A stretch of DNA of 64,000 bases, taken from Verrucomicrobiota bacterium (GTDB lineage: Bacteria > Verrucomicrobiota > Verrucomicrobiia > Limisphaerales > J093). The notes under the pieces are model-generated. The model was not told the DNA's origin, made no database searches, and saw nothing but the letters and a program-made list of their open reading frames with translations. Shown in pieces: positions 1 through 9,048 of this stretch. Made by a program: the position numbers and the translations under genes. The first letter of the stretch is position 1, and the number at the start of each line of letters is the position of its first letter. The stretch is from NCBI GenBank assembly GCA_022710935.1, contig JAKLFY010000017.1:1-64000 (forward strand), written 5' to 3'.

Positions 1-167
1 ATGCAACTCCAAAATCAACGCGTGAGACGGTGAGAAACCCCTGTGAAATCAGGCCTGCAATGCCGCTTTGCCCCCGATCACGTCATCCTGGTGTACAAAA
101 TCGAGGGCGAATTCAGGTTATAGATCTTATCGCCACCGCGCGTACGGCTCGTCTTGGAGGAACTGCA

Positions 168-1163
168 ATGCGGAAAAATGAGGAAATTACTGCGCCAATC
201 CCAACGCTCACTCGTGACCTCGATTCGGAAGACGCCCTGCTCACCAGGGCTGACTTCCACCGGCTGGCCGATGTGCCGCCCGAAGTCGAGTGGTTCGCCA
301 ACCTCAAGAACCCGCACACCCGCCGGGCGTACCGCAACGACGTGATGCAGTTCATCGGGTTCGTCGGAATCACGGCACCGGAGCAGTTCCGGGCCGTCAC
401 ACGGGCTCACATCATCGCTTGGCGACAAACCCTCGAACCCCGGCACCTGGCGCCGGCCACGATTCGCCGCAAGCTCGCAGCACTCTCCGCCCTCTTTGAC
501 TACCTCTGCGAAGCCAACGCCATCACTCACAACCCTGTCCACGGCACCAAACGCCCGACCGAAGGCGCCAACGAAGGGAAAACACCCGCCATCTCAGACG
601 GCCAGGCTCGACAACTGCTCGACGCCCCGTCGACCGACACCCTCAAAGGCAAACGCGATCGGGCCATTCTGGCCATCCTCCTCTATCATGCGCTGCGCCG
701 CGCCGAACTCTGCGCCCTGCGCATCAGGGATTGCGAAGAGCGCCGCGGGATCAAACACCTGCGCATTTACGGCAAACGCGCCAAGATTCGCTACGTCCCC
801 ATTCATCCCCGCGCCATGGTGCTCCTGGAAGATTACCTCGATGCTGCCGGCCACCGCGCCGAGGCGGACGGTCCCTTGTTCCGTCCGGTCAAGAATCCAC
901 ACCGCACCACCGGCATGGCTCTCTCGCCCGCCTCTGTTTACCGCAACGTGGTCCTCCACTACGCCAAACAGATCGGCCTCCCGGTCTCGGGGTTCGGTCC
1001 GCACTCCCTCCGCGCCACCGCCGCCACCAACGCCTTGGAACACGGCTCCGACATCGCCAAGGTCCAGGAGTGGCTCGGTCACGCCGACATCTCGACCACC
1101 CGCCTCTACGACAAACGCCACAGCCGCCCCGAAGATAGTCCGACGTTCAAGGTCGAGTATTGA
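168..1163 (+). CDS. Tyrosine recombinase/integrase (XerC/D-like)
   Basis: Site-specific recombinase of 331 residues. The N-terminal SAM-like core-binding domain spans about residues 35-125 and the catalytic domain about 140-325. The catalytic set is visible: Arg177 in HALRRAEL, Lys203 in the beta-hairpin, His279 and Arg282 in HSLR, His305 in LGHADIS and the nucleophile Tyr314. The ATG at 168 is chosen because a strong GGAGGA ribosome site lies just upstream; an open frame continues back to 30 without one. The size fits Xer-type and small integrases rather than long phage integrases. It could integrate or excise the element or resolve multimers. The inverted-repeat-rich DNA immediately downstream is a candidate place for its site. 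Family assignment is firm; the role is inferred. Confidence 0.93.
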   Translation: MRKNEEITAPIPTLTRDLDSEDALLTRADFHRLADVPPEVEWFANLKNPHTRRAYRNDVMQFIGFVGITAPEQFRAVTRAHIIAWRQTLEPRHLAPATIRRKLAALSALFDYLCEANAITHNPVHGTKRPTEGANEGKTPAISDGQARQLLDAPSTDTLKGKRDRAILAILLYHALRRAELCALRIRDCEERRGIKHLRIYGKRAKIRYVPIHPRAMVLLEDYLDAAGHRAEADGPLFRPVKNPHRTTGMALSPASVYRNVVLHYAKQIGLPVSGFGPHSLRATAATNALEHGSDIAKVQEWLGHADISTTRLYDKRHSRPEDSPTFKVEY

Positions 1164-1212
1164 GGTCCGCCACCCGCGCTTCTGACCAGCAATGCGCCCC
1201 GGCGGCGCGAGC

Positions 1213-1278
1213 GTGGCCCACTCCCCTCCGGCTACGATGCTCATGCTTGCGCGTCTGGGCCTCCGGTGAGTGGGCCAC
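1213..1278. repeat. 11-bp inverted repeat, first of three
   Basis: GTGGCCCACTC at 1213-1223 is repeated as its exact reverse complement at 1268-1278, with 44 bp between the arms. Further partial symmetry (CTCCGG boxes) lies just inside. It begins 50 bp after the recombinase stop codon, so it could be a recombinase site or the terminus of a small element. No gene is seen in it. Confidence 0.6.
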
Positions 1279-1433
1279 CCTCCCGCCGCCTCCACCATCA
1301 CCGGCTGACCTCTGGCTCGCCGGGTTTGCGCCTCCGGCCTTCCGATGTGACCCCACCTCCGTTGAGTCCAGGGCCGGTGCGCCCCCCCGGCGAACCAGAA
1401 GTCAGCCCACACGTCCCCGCACCCTCAGTGCCC

Positions 1434-1519
1434 GGCGCCGGAAGACTGCGAGTCTTGAGCTACCGCTCCGGCCTCCGGCGGCACTCCGCTCTCGCTCAAA
1501 CACGCAGACTTCCGGCGCC
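1434..1519. repeat. 86-bp imperfect palindrome (MITE/REP-like)
   Basis: The left arm GGCGCCGGAAGACTGCG (1434-1450) pairs with 1503-1519 at 16 of 17 positions. A nested TTGAGC/GCTCAA pair and CGGAGG/CCTCCGG symmetry continue the stem. The DNA would fold into one long hairpin. It resembles the mobile palindromic units scattered in many bacterial genomes. No gene is seen between 1164 and 2072. Confidence 0.65.
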
Positions 1520-1761
1520 AAGGTACCGGGACTGACTGCGCCGATTCAGCCGCTTCACTCTGCGCCGCGCCCCCCGTTGCCAGCTTTCACTCCCAGCAGG
1601 CGTCGCGCCGCAGTGGTTCCGCGTCTGAATCGACGCAGACAGTCCGTATTCCCTGTGCGCCAACCGCATTCGGCCCGGTCAGGGTGAAACCAGTCGCCTC
1701 GCTACCGTAGGCCGACGCTGACGTTGGTTCCGCCACCGCGCTCCTCCGTTTCAGGTCTCTT

Positions 1762-1905
1762 CTCTGCCTCGGCTTCAGTCTCTCGCCCTCACCGGCCGGC
1801 TTCCCAGGGGGCCTGCGTGGTGCCCTCTGAAGACTACTCCCACGGGCCGCCCTGGTCCGCCGGCTTTTCGGATGAAGGGCGAGAGACCGAAGCCGAACAG
1901 CAGAG
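1762..1905. repeat. Long imperfect inverted repeat upstream of the helicase-methylase
   Basis: GGCTTCAGTCTCTCGCCC (1771-1788) matches the reverse complement of 1877-1894 at 17 of 18 positions. An outer CTCTGC/GCAGAG pair lies at 1762-1767 and 1900-1905, and GCCGGC boxes lie inside. It sits 170 bp before the chosen start of the next gene, so it could also affect that gene's leader. The open frame that runs through it is considered non-coding here. Confidence 0.55.
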
Positions 1906-2072
1906 CACAAAAAAAAGACCATGAAGACGAAACAGCAAATTCCAGAGTCAGGGCTCCAGAACCGATCCGAACAGTCGGGCACGGCGCACAGTCCCCACGG
2001 CGACCGGCCAGGTCCACGGACCTGCCACGCCGGCTTCCTCACGCGGATGCAGCGCGCATGAGAGGAATCGCC

Positions 2073-5000
2073 ATGCGACGCATTCGACGCGCTCTGGCCA
2101 CCGGGCAGTTGGAATTCTGTCTGCCCGATGGCGCCGCAATCAGTCTGTCGGTGTTCGCTGGGCGAGACCTACAGCCCAACCAAGCGGTTGACGAAAGACC
2201 TTCGACCGAGAGCGACCGCTTGGCGTTGCCGGTTGAGGGTATTGGACCCGAGGTGGCGAGCAGGCCCGACTTGACGACGCTGGAGTTACCCAAGGCGGTT
2301 GAAGCTCCCATTCCGCTCGAAGGCCGGGTGACGATGGAGACGGTCGAGGGTCCCATTGTTGACGATGCGCTCGCCACCCAAGCCGAGCCACGCCACAACG
2401 AGCGCAACTACCGGATCACCGAAGCCGACCAGATCGGGATCGGTTCACGCAGGCGCAAGTGCCAGGACAACCTCGCCGCCATTGCCTTGCTCAAGCAACT
2501 CGAAGTCGAGGGCCGTCTGGCGACCGATGACGACAAGCGCGTCCTGGTCCGGTTCGTTGGCTGGGGCGGGCTGCCGCAGGTGTTCGATGCCTGGAATGAC
2601 GATTGGAGAGAGCCGCGGCAACGGCTTGAGGCCTTGCTCACACCGGATGAACTCGACTCCGCCCGCGCCACCACCCTCAACGCCCATTACACCGCGCCCG
2701 TTGTCATTCGCGCCATGTACGCCGCCCTTGACCGGCTCGGCTTCACCCACGGTCGCATCTTGGAACCGGCGCTCGGTTTGGGTCATTTCATCGGTTTGAT
2801 GCCCGAGGACATGCACGCGCGGTCACTGGTCACCGGCATCGAGATCGATTCGCTCACCGCCCGCCTGGCCCGAAGGCTCTACCCCGACGCCGACATCCGG
2901 CACCAGCCTTTCGAGGAAGCCACACTCGCCGACGGCTTCTACGATCTTGCCCTGAGCAATATCCCCTTTGGCAGTTACACTCCCTACGATCCCCGTTTCA
3001 AGGCTTGGAAGTTCGTCATTCACGATTACTTCTTTGCCGCCGCGCTGGAGAAGGTGAGACCCGGCGGCTTGCTCCTGTTCATCACCTCCACCGGCACCCT
3101 CGACAAGCAGAACGGTGCGTTGCGCGAATACGTTGCCCACCAGGCCGACTTGCTGGGGGCCATCCGCCTGCCCAACGATGCCTTCAAGCACAACGCCCAT
3201 ACCGAGGTCACCACCGACTTGGTGATCCTGCGTAAGCGTCTGCCGGGCGAACTGCCGCAGGGTCCGGCGTGGAAGGAACTCGCTGACCTCACCAACTCGG
3301 TCGGCGAGAGCATCGCCGTCAACGAATACTACACCGCGCATCCCGAGATGATGCTCGGTGAAATGCGACTGGAAGGCCGCATGTATGGCCACGGCGAGCC
3401 GACCCTCCAAGGCAATGGCCGGCCCTTGGCCGATCAATTGGCGGAGACCATCGCCCGGTTGCCCAAGGGAGTCTTCAAAACCGAGGTGCGACGGGTGGCG
3501 CCGCCGGCGCTGGCCCAATCGTTTCCCGCGCCCGAAGAGGTCAAGCCCAACGCCTTCGCGCTGGTCAATGACCAACTCGCCCGGCGCGAGGGGGACCGCC
3601 TGCAGATCGTGACCGGTTCGGCGGGCCAAGTGGCCCGGCGCATTCGCGGCTTGATCCGTGTGCGTGATGCCGTGCGGCGCTGTTTGCGCGCCCAACTCGA
3701 CGGCACCCCCGACGAGGCGGTTACCGAGGCCCGCGAACAACTGGGCCGCACCTACGACGGCTTCGTAGCCCGGTTCGGCCCGATTTCCGAACGAGCCAAT
3801 ACCAGCGCCTTCAAAGGCGACCCGGACCTGCCGCTGCTGTTGTCCTTGGAGCACTACGATGCCGAGACCGGTCGGGCGACCAAGGCCGCGATCTTCCGCG
3901 AACGCACCATCGAGCCGAAGCGACCGACACCCCACGTCAGCACCGCCCAGGAGGCTCTGTTGGTCACCCTCAATGAGCGGGGCGCGGTGGACCTGGATTA
4001 CCTGGCCGGTTTGTTGCATCGCCCTGCCGCCGAGTTCCTGCCCGACCTCCAAGGGGCAATTTTCCTGAACCCGCAAACCCGGCGCTGGGAAACCGAAGAT
4101 GAGTACTTGTCCGGCAACGTCCGCGCCAAGCTCGCCATCGCCGAAGCGGCGGCACTGGCCGACTTGCAGTTTCAGCCTAATGTCGAGGCCCTGCGGCAAG
4201 TCCAGCCGGCGGACTTGAACGCCACCGAGATTGACGCCCGACTGGGCAGCACCTGGATTCCGGCGGAGGACATTCAGCGTTTCGCCGGGGACCTGTTGGG
4301 CGAGGAAGGCATCAGCGTCAGCCACGCCCCGCAACTGGGTCTGTGGGTAGCGCGCGGCGGTTACGGCGTGCGCTTCAGTGTGGCCAACACCACCGAATGG
4401 GGCACCGACCGCCGCAGCGCCTTGGAGTTGATCGAAGACGCTCTGAACTTGCGCGTGCCGACGGTGTATGACCACGACCCGGCCACCGACCGCGAAGTGA
4501 TCGACGGCCCGGCGACCGAAGCCGCCCGCGACAAGCAGGAGAAGCTCAAAGAGCGGTTCAAGCAGTGGATCTGGCAGGACGACGAACGGCGCGAACGGCT
4601 GGTCCGCAAGTACAATGACGAGTTCAATCACACGCGTCTGCGCACCTTCAACGGCGAGCACCTGACCTTGCCCGGCGCCAGTCCGGCGATCCACCTTCGC
4701 CCGCACCAGAAGGCCGGTGTATGGCGGATTCTGCAGACGCCCAATTGTTTGCTGGCCCACACTGTTGGCTCGGGCAAGACCATGCTGATGGCGGCGGCGG
4801 CGATGGAATTGAAACGGCTGGGGTTGGCGCGCAAGCCGCTCGTCACGGTGCCCAACCACATGCTGGGCCAGTTCGCCGCGGAATTCCTCGCCTTGTATCC
4901 CGGCGCCAACCTCTTGGTGGCCACCAAAGAAGACTGCGCGAAGGCGGCCCGCCAGACCTTGATGAGCCGCATCGCCACCGGTAACTGGGATGCCGTCATC

Positions 5001-7262
5001 GTCACCCACGCCGGCTTCGAGAAGATTCCCGTCTCGCGCCAAACACAGGAGGAGTTCTTCAAGGAGCAGTTGCGCGAACTGGCGCTGGCCGTGGAACAGC
5101 AGCGGCAAGAGGGCGACGCCCGCATCGTCAAGGCGCTGGAGCGGGCCAAAAAGCAACTGGAAGCCAAGCTCAAAGAACTGGCGGCCAACGAAAAGAAGGA
5201 TGACGGCCTGACGTTCGAGGAGTTGGGCGTGGACAGACTGTTCGTCGATGAAGCGCACTACGTAAAGAACCTCTTCTACGTCTCCAAGATGACGCGGATC
5301 GCCGGCCTACCGCAAACCGCCTCCCAGAGAGCCTTCGACATGTTCCTCAAAGTCCAGCACGTGCAACGGTTCAACGGGGGCGGGGGCGTTGTGTTCGCCA
5401 CGGGCACGCCCATCGCCAACAGCGTCGCCGAGATGTTCACCGCCCAGCGGTTCCTGCAAATGGGCACCTTGCAGGCGCAGAATGTGGCCCACTTCGATGC
5501 CTGGGCCGCCACCTTTGGCGAGCCGGTGACGGCTATGGAGTTGGCCCCCGACGGCTCTGGCTACCGGATGCACGCGCGCTTCTGCCGCTATGTCAATGTT
5601 CCCGAGTTGATGCAGATGTTCCGGCAGGTCGCCGACATCCAGACGCAGGAAACGCTTCGGCTACCGGTGCCGGACTTGCGAGGGGGCAAGCCCACGGTCA
5701 TCAGCGCGCCCTGTTCGCCGGAGTTGAAGGAGATTGTCCAGTCGCTCGTGGAACGCGCCGAGGCGCTGCGGACCGGGATGGTCGATCCGCGCGCGGACAA
5801 CATGCTGCTGGTCACCACCGACGGTCGCAAGGCCGCGCTGGACCTGCGCTTGCATGATCCACGTTTGCCCGACCATCCCGACAGCAAGGTCAATCGGGCG
5901 GTGACACAAATCGAGCGGGTCTGGCGCGAAATGGCGACCGAGCGCTCGACACAACTGGTGTTCTGCGACCTGTCCGTGCCCACGGGCGGCAAGGGCTTTT
6001 CGGTCTATGAAGACATCCGGGACAAGCTGGTCGCACGCGGCATCCCCGCCGGCCAAATCGCCTTCGTCCAGGACCACGACGGCGACGCCCCCAAGCTCCA
6101 ACTCTTCCGCGACGTGCGGTCCGGCAAGGTCCGCATCCTCTTTGGCAGCACGCAGAAGATGGGCACCGGCGCCAATGTCCAGGACCGCTTGATCGCGGTG
6201 CATCACCTGGACGCCCCCTGGCGGCCTGCCGATGTCGAGCAGCGCGAGGGCCGCATCCTCCGGCAGGGCAATACGAATCCCGAAGTCCAGATCTACCGTT
6301 ACGTGACCGAGCAGTCCTTCGACGCCTACCTGTGGCAGACCTTGGAGACCAAGGCCCGCTTCATCGCTCAGGTGATGACGGGTGAGAGCGATCTGCGGCG
6401 CATCGAAGACATTGACGGCGCGGCGCTCACCTACGCCGAGGTCAAAGCGATTGCCTCCGGCAATCCACTGGTGATCGAGAAAGCCCAGATTGACGCGGAA
6501 GTGGCCCGCTTGAGTCGGCTCCGCTCTGAGCACCAGGAAACCCAGTTCAAACTGCGCAGCCGGGTCCGGCATCTGACCGATGAACTGCCGCGGTTGGAGC
6601 AGCGCCTCGACGCCGTCCGCCAGGACCTCGCCACCCGGCAGGATACCAGCGGCGACCGGTTCGTGATGGTGGTAGAGGGCGAGGCAATCCGGGACCGAGG
6701 CATTGCCGGTGAACGGTTGCTACGCTGTGCCGAGCGCATCCGCGGCACCCGCCAGGAGTGGCCGGCTGGAAGCATTGCCGGTTTTCAGGTCTTCATCAGT
6801 GCCGGCTTCATGCAAGGGCCGGAGATTGTCCTCAAAGGCGCCGGCACCTACGCCGCCAAACTCACCGACACGGCCCACGGCACGATCCGCTCCCTCGAAC
6901 ACACGATCCAGCATCTGGACGAGCACGCGGCCACTCTGGCACAGAACCTCGCCGATACCCGCAAGCGCCTCGCCGACACCCAGGCCCAAGTGGGCGCGCC
7001 CTTCGAGTATGCCAACCGGCTGGCGGAGTTGGTCAAGCGCCAGCAGGAAATCGCCGACGAACTGGACCTGACGAAACCCCAGGCCCGCCAACTGGCACCC
7101 GAAGCCCCGCCACCCCTGGACGAAACCGATGGCGGTGCGTTGGATGAGGACGACGAGGAAGATCACCGCGCGCGCCGCCACGCCGAATGCCGTGATGATC
7201 GAGCAACGTTCGCCGCGCAGTTGCCCGAGTCTGCTGCCGCGCGGGTTGCGCTGACTGCCTAA
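2073..7262 (+). CDS. Giant N6-methyltransferase/SF2 helicase fusion (DarB-like)
   Basis: About 1729 residues. The N-terminal third is a class I methyltransferase: an AdoMet-binding EPALGLGHFIG near residue 240 and a motif IV in the form SNIPFG near 295, where canonical enzymes have NPPF/Y. The centre is a helicase with Walker A TVGSGKT near residue 897, VDEAH near 1057, ATGTP near 1110 and motif VI QREGRILRQGN near 1390. The C-terminal 300 residues are coiled-coil-like. This architecture is typical of large plasmid, ICE and phage proteins such as DarB of phage P1, which protect incoming DNA from host restriction. The ATG at 2073 is preferred because AGAGGAA precedes it; the open frame extends upstream into an inverted repeat. 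A role in shielding the element during transfer is inferred. Confidence 0.85.
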   Translation: MRRIRRALATGQLEFCLPDGAAISLSVFAGRDLQPNQAVDERPSTESDRLALPVEGIGPEVASRPDLTTLELPKAVEAPIPLEGRVTMETVEGPIVDDALATQAEPRHNERNYRITEADQIGIGSRRRKCQDNLAAIALLKQLEVEGRLATDDDKRVLVRFVGWGGLPQVFDAWNDDWREPRQRLEALLTPDELDSARATTLNAHYTAPVVIRAMYAALDRLGFTHGRILEPALGLGHFIGLMPEDMHARSLVTGIEIDSLTARLARRLYPDADIRHQPFEEATLADGFYDLALSNIPFGSYTPYDPRFKAWKFVIHDYFFAAALEKVRPGGLLLFITSTGTLDKQNGALREYVAHQADLLGAIRLPNDAFKHNAHTEVTTDLVILRKRLPGELPQGPAWKELADLTNSVGESIAVNEYYTAHPEMMLGEMRLEGRMYGHGEPTLQGNGRPLADQLAETIARLPKGVFKTEVRRVAPPALAQSFPAPEEVKPNAFALVNDQLARREGDRLQIVTGSAGQVARRIRGLIRVRDAVRRCLRAQLDGTPDEAVTEAREQLGRTYDGFVARFGPISERANTSAFKGDPDLPLLLSLEHYDAETGRATKAAIFRERTIEPKRPTPHVSTAQEALLVTLNERGAVDLDYLAGLLHRPAAEFLPDLQGAIFLNPQTRRWETEDEYLSGNVRAKLAIAEAAALADLQFQPNVEALRQVQPADLNATEIDARLGSTWIPAEDIQRFAGDLLGEEGISVSHAPQLGLWVARGGYGVRFSVANTTEWGTDRRSALELIEDALNLRVPTVYDHDPATDREVIDGPATEAARDKQEKLKERFKQWIWQDDERRERLVRKYNDEFNHTRLRTFNGEHLTLPGASPAIHLRPHQKAGVWRILQTPNCLLAHTVGSGKTMLMAAAAMELKRLGLARKPLVTVPNHMLGQFAAEFLALYPGANLLVATKEDCAKAARQTLMSRIATGNWDAVIVTHAGFEKIPVSRQTQEEFFKEQLRELALAVEQQRQEGDARIVKALERAKKQLEAKLKELAANEKKDDGLTFEELGVDRLFVDEAHYVKNLFYVSKMTRIAGLPQTASQRAFDMFLKVQHVQRFNGGGGVVFATGTPIANSVAEMFTAQRFLQMGTLQAQNVAHFDAWAATFGEPVTAMELAPDGSGYRMHARFCRYVNVPELMQMFRQVADIQTQETLRLPVPDLRGGKPTVISAPCSPELKEIVQSLVERAEALRTGMVDPRADNMLLVTTDGRKAALDLRLHDPRLPDHPDSKVNRAVTQIERVWREMATERSTQLVFCDLSVPTGGKGFSVYEDIRDKLVARGIPAGQIAFVQDHDGDAPKLQLFRDVRSGKVRILFGSTQKMGTGANVQDRLIAVHHLDAPWRPADVEQREGRILRQGNTNPEVQIYRYVTEQSFDAYLWQTLETKARFIAQVMTGESDLRRIEDIDGAALTYAEVKAIASGNPLVIEKAQIDAEVARLSRLRSEHQETQFKLRSRVRHLTDELPRLEQRLDAVRQDLATRQDTSGDRFVMVVEGEAIRDRGIAGERLLRCAERIRGTRQEWPAGSIAGFQVFISAGFMQGPEIVLKGAGTYAAKLTDTAHGTIRSLEHTIQHLDEHAATLAQNLADTRKRLADTQAQVGAPFEYANRLAELVKRQQEIADELDLTKPQARQLAPEAPPPLDETDGGALDEDDEEDHRARRHAECRDDRATFAAQLPESAAARVALTA

Positions 7263-7283
7263 CTCTCAACTCGCGATCACGCC

Positions 7284-7517
7284 ATGACTGAGTTAAGCAG
7301 ACCCGTGCGCCGCCGAACGCGCGCTCCCTTCGCCCATTACCGCAAACGCATCGTGGTCTCGTTCGAACCGGGCGACTTGCTGGCGATGCGCCTGGAGCGC
7401 ACCCGAACCACCTTCCGCGCCACCCTCGCCGCCGTGTATCGCCAACTCGCCACCTGGCACGCCGACGCCGAGCATCGCCGCAAACGCGCGGCGCGGGCAG
7501 CCCGCCGCGTCGGCTGA
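7284..7517 (+). CDS. Small basic protein of unknown function
   Basis: 77 residues and very rich in Arg. It starts 21 bp after the helicase-methylase stop, so it is probably co-transcribed and may act with it. A recognisable core reads HYRKRIVVSFEPGDLLAMRLE, followed by a helical, Arg/Ala-rich tail that could bind nucleic acid. I do not recognise a named family. Support is the tight spacing and protein-like composition; no enzymatic motif is visible. Confidence 0.6.
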   Translation: MTELSRPVRRRTRAPFAHYRKRIVVSFEPGDLLAMRLERTRTTFRATLAAVYRQLATWHADAEHRRKRAARAARRVG

Positions 7518-7554
7518 GCGTCGGAACGACGGGTCTGGACAAAGACCTGCGTTT

Positions 7555-7613
7555 GCGCTGGGGACTCCCGTCGTCCCCAGACCCCGCCGCCAGAGGGTCG
7601 TCACCCTCTGGAC
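7555..7613. repeat. Double-hairpin repeat, copy 1
   Basis: Two consecutive stems: CTGGGGAC/GTCCCCAG (7558-7580), then CCAGAGGGT-CGTC-ACCCTCTGG (7590-7611, nine perfect pairs). An almost identical element lies at 11654-11712 in the same orientation. The pair brackets the leftward three-gene module. The rest of 7518-7822 shows no gene. Confidence 0.8.
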
Positions 7614-7822
7614 ACCCACGCTTCGGGGTTTGGTGCTTGAAGCAGCGCACTTACCAGTCGCACAGGTACCAGAATCCTCGTGGCAGTTGACATGCGGCGA
7701 GCGAGTCCGCATGGGGTGGGATCACGCAATGGAGGAAATTGGACGCTTGCACATTGCCGGTCTTCGCGACACCAGGTTGAGTCTGGGAACGTCGGGGCTG
7801 AAGCTTCCAGCACGGTGGCGAC

Positions 7823-9004
7823 TCAGATCGTTTCGATCAGGTTTTGCATGCAGAATTTGGCCGTTACCCCGTGACGCTGGCAGATTTCGAGAAACGGGCC
7901 AGTCATCAGTTGCTCCACCACCGGTCGGGGTAACCGCCAACTGCCGCCCCGCCAGACGGGTTTCTGCGGTGCCGCCAGAGCGCGATAAACTCTGAGCAAG
8001 TCCTGCATGGCTGCCGGCAAACCGCTGCGCCAGGGTAGCACAATCTTCGCCGGGGAATACACCACGTGCCGCACGCCAACCTCCCTGGCGAACGACACCA
8101 AGCTCTCCAGGTCCGCCAGCGTCTGCGCCTCGACCAGTCCGCAATCGGGCAGGGTCTGAACGGGTTGCGTCGGCAACGGCGAACGGGGAAAGAGCGGATC
8201 GATGCGCAGTACCACCGGAATCCCCGCTGCCCGCAAGGCGCGGATGCCCTCGATGCGCCTGGCCACTGAGGCCGCGGCCACGTCCCAAAACAGCCGCGCC
8301 TCCTCCCGCCAAAAGGCCAGGCTAACCTCTACCTGAACGGCCGGGGAGCCCGCCGCCGCCCAACGATCCGCGCAGGGGTGCATTGGAGCGATTTCGCCAA
8401 GGCTCTTGAGAAGCTGGAGATAATCCGCCCTTGCGGCCACACCCGGATACTTGGTGAGCAAGGTCACGGTGCTGAATCGGTGGCGATGGGCCAGCAGTCC
8501 TTCGAGGGCGCACTTGGTGTGCCCGAAGCGCAGTTCCAGGGGTTGGAACGGGTCGCTACTGTTGGAAAGGTGGACCGGCGCCGGCGGCACGTCGAAACGC
8601 TCCAAGTCCGCCAGGTCTTTCGCCAGAAGCCGGGCGAAGTGCTGTTTGCAGGCCGGCGTAGCGGGCTCGTAACTCGTGGCGTAACAATAAACACAGCGAC
8701 AACTGCAACCGACATACACGTTGATGCAGTAACGGTGGCCGGTGGGGAAGACGGACTGGGCCGCGAAGGGGCAATACCATTTGATGACGCGGGGCCGGGA
8801 AGGCGTGAGAACCGCCTGCCGGGACCGATGCGGCAGGAAGTAGCGGCGCAGCGCCATTTCCTCTGCCGCCGGGCGGCCTTCCCAAACCGGCCGGAAGTGC
8901 GGGTCGATTTTGGCCAGAAAATCTGGATTGGATTGGTCCACCCGGATCACCCCAGACCTGAGATTCTGGTGCGCTTCAACCGGTGTAGATACGAGTTGTT
9001 TCAT
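7823..9004 (-). CDS. Radical SAM protein, spore-photoproduct-lyase-like
   Basis: 393 residues. The radical SAM cluster motif is Cys100-x3-Cys104-x2-Cys107 in VGCSCRCVYCYATSYEP, which resembles SplB and Rv2578c-type proteins. It would bind a 4Fe-4S cluster and S-adenosylmethionine; the substrate is unknown. It is the last of three leftward genes (MoxR ATPase, HExxH/VWA protein, this one). The start is chosen at 9004; an in-frame ATG at 9118 would overlap the upstream gene by 70 bp and adds a poorly conserved-looking leader. An additional Cys102 inside the motif is unusual but does not break it. Family assignment is firm; its function in this module is unknown. Confidence 0.85.
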   Translation of the reverse strand: MKQLVSTPVEAHQNLRSGVIRVDQSNPDFLAKIDPHFRPVWEGRPAAEEMALRRYFLPHRSRQAVLTPSRPRVIKWYCPFAAQSVFPTGHRYCINVYVGCSCRCVYCYATSYEPATPACKQHFARLLAKDLADLERFDVPPAPVHLSNSSDPFQPLELRFGHTKCALEGLLAHRHRFSTVTLLTKYPGVAARADYLQLLKSLGEIAPMHPCADRWAAAGSPAVQVEVSLAFWREEARLFWDVAAASVARRIEGIRALRAAGIPVVLRIDPLFPRSPLPTQPVQTLPDCGLVEAQTLADLESLVSFAREVGVRHVVYSPAKIVLPWRSGLPAAMQDLLRVYRALAAPQKPVWRGGSWRLPRPVVEQLMTGPFLEICQRHGVTAKFCMQNLIETI

Positions 9005-9048
9005 GAGTGGATTGGCAATGGAGTGCTGGGAGCGCGCCTGACTGTCCG

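Noticed and set aside
2823-5258. 811-codon open frame antisense to the helicase-methylase
   Set aside because: Mirror frame of a GC-rich gene; the sense strand has all helicase and methylase motifs.
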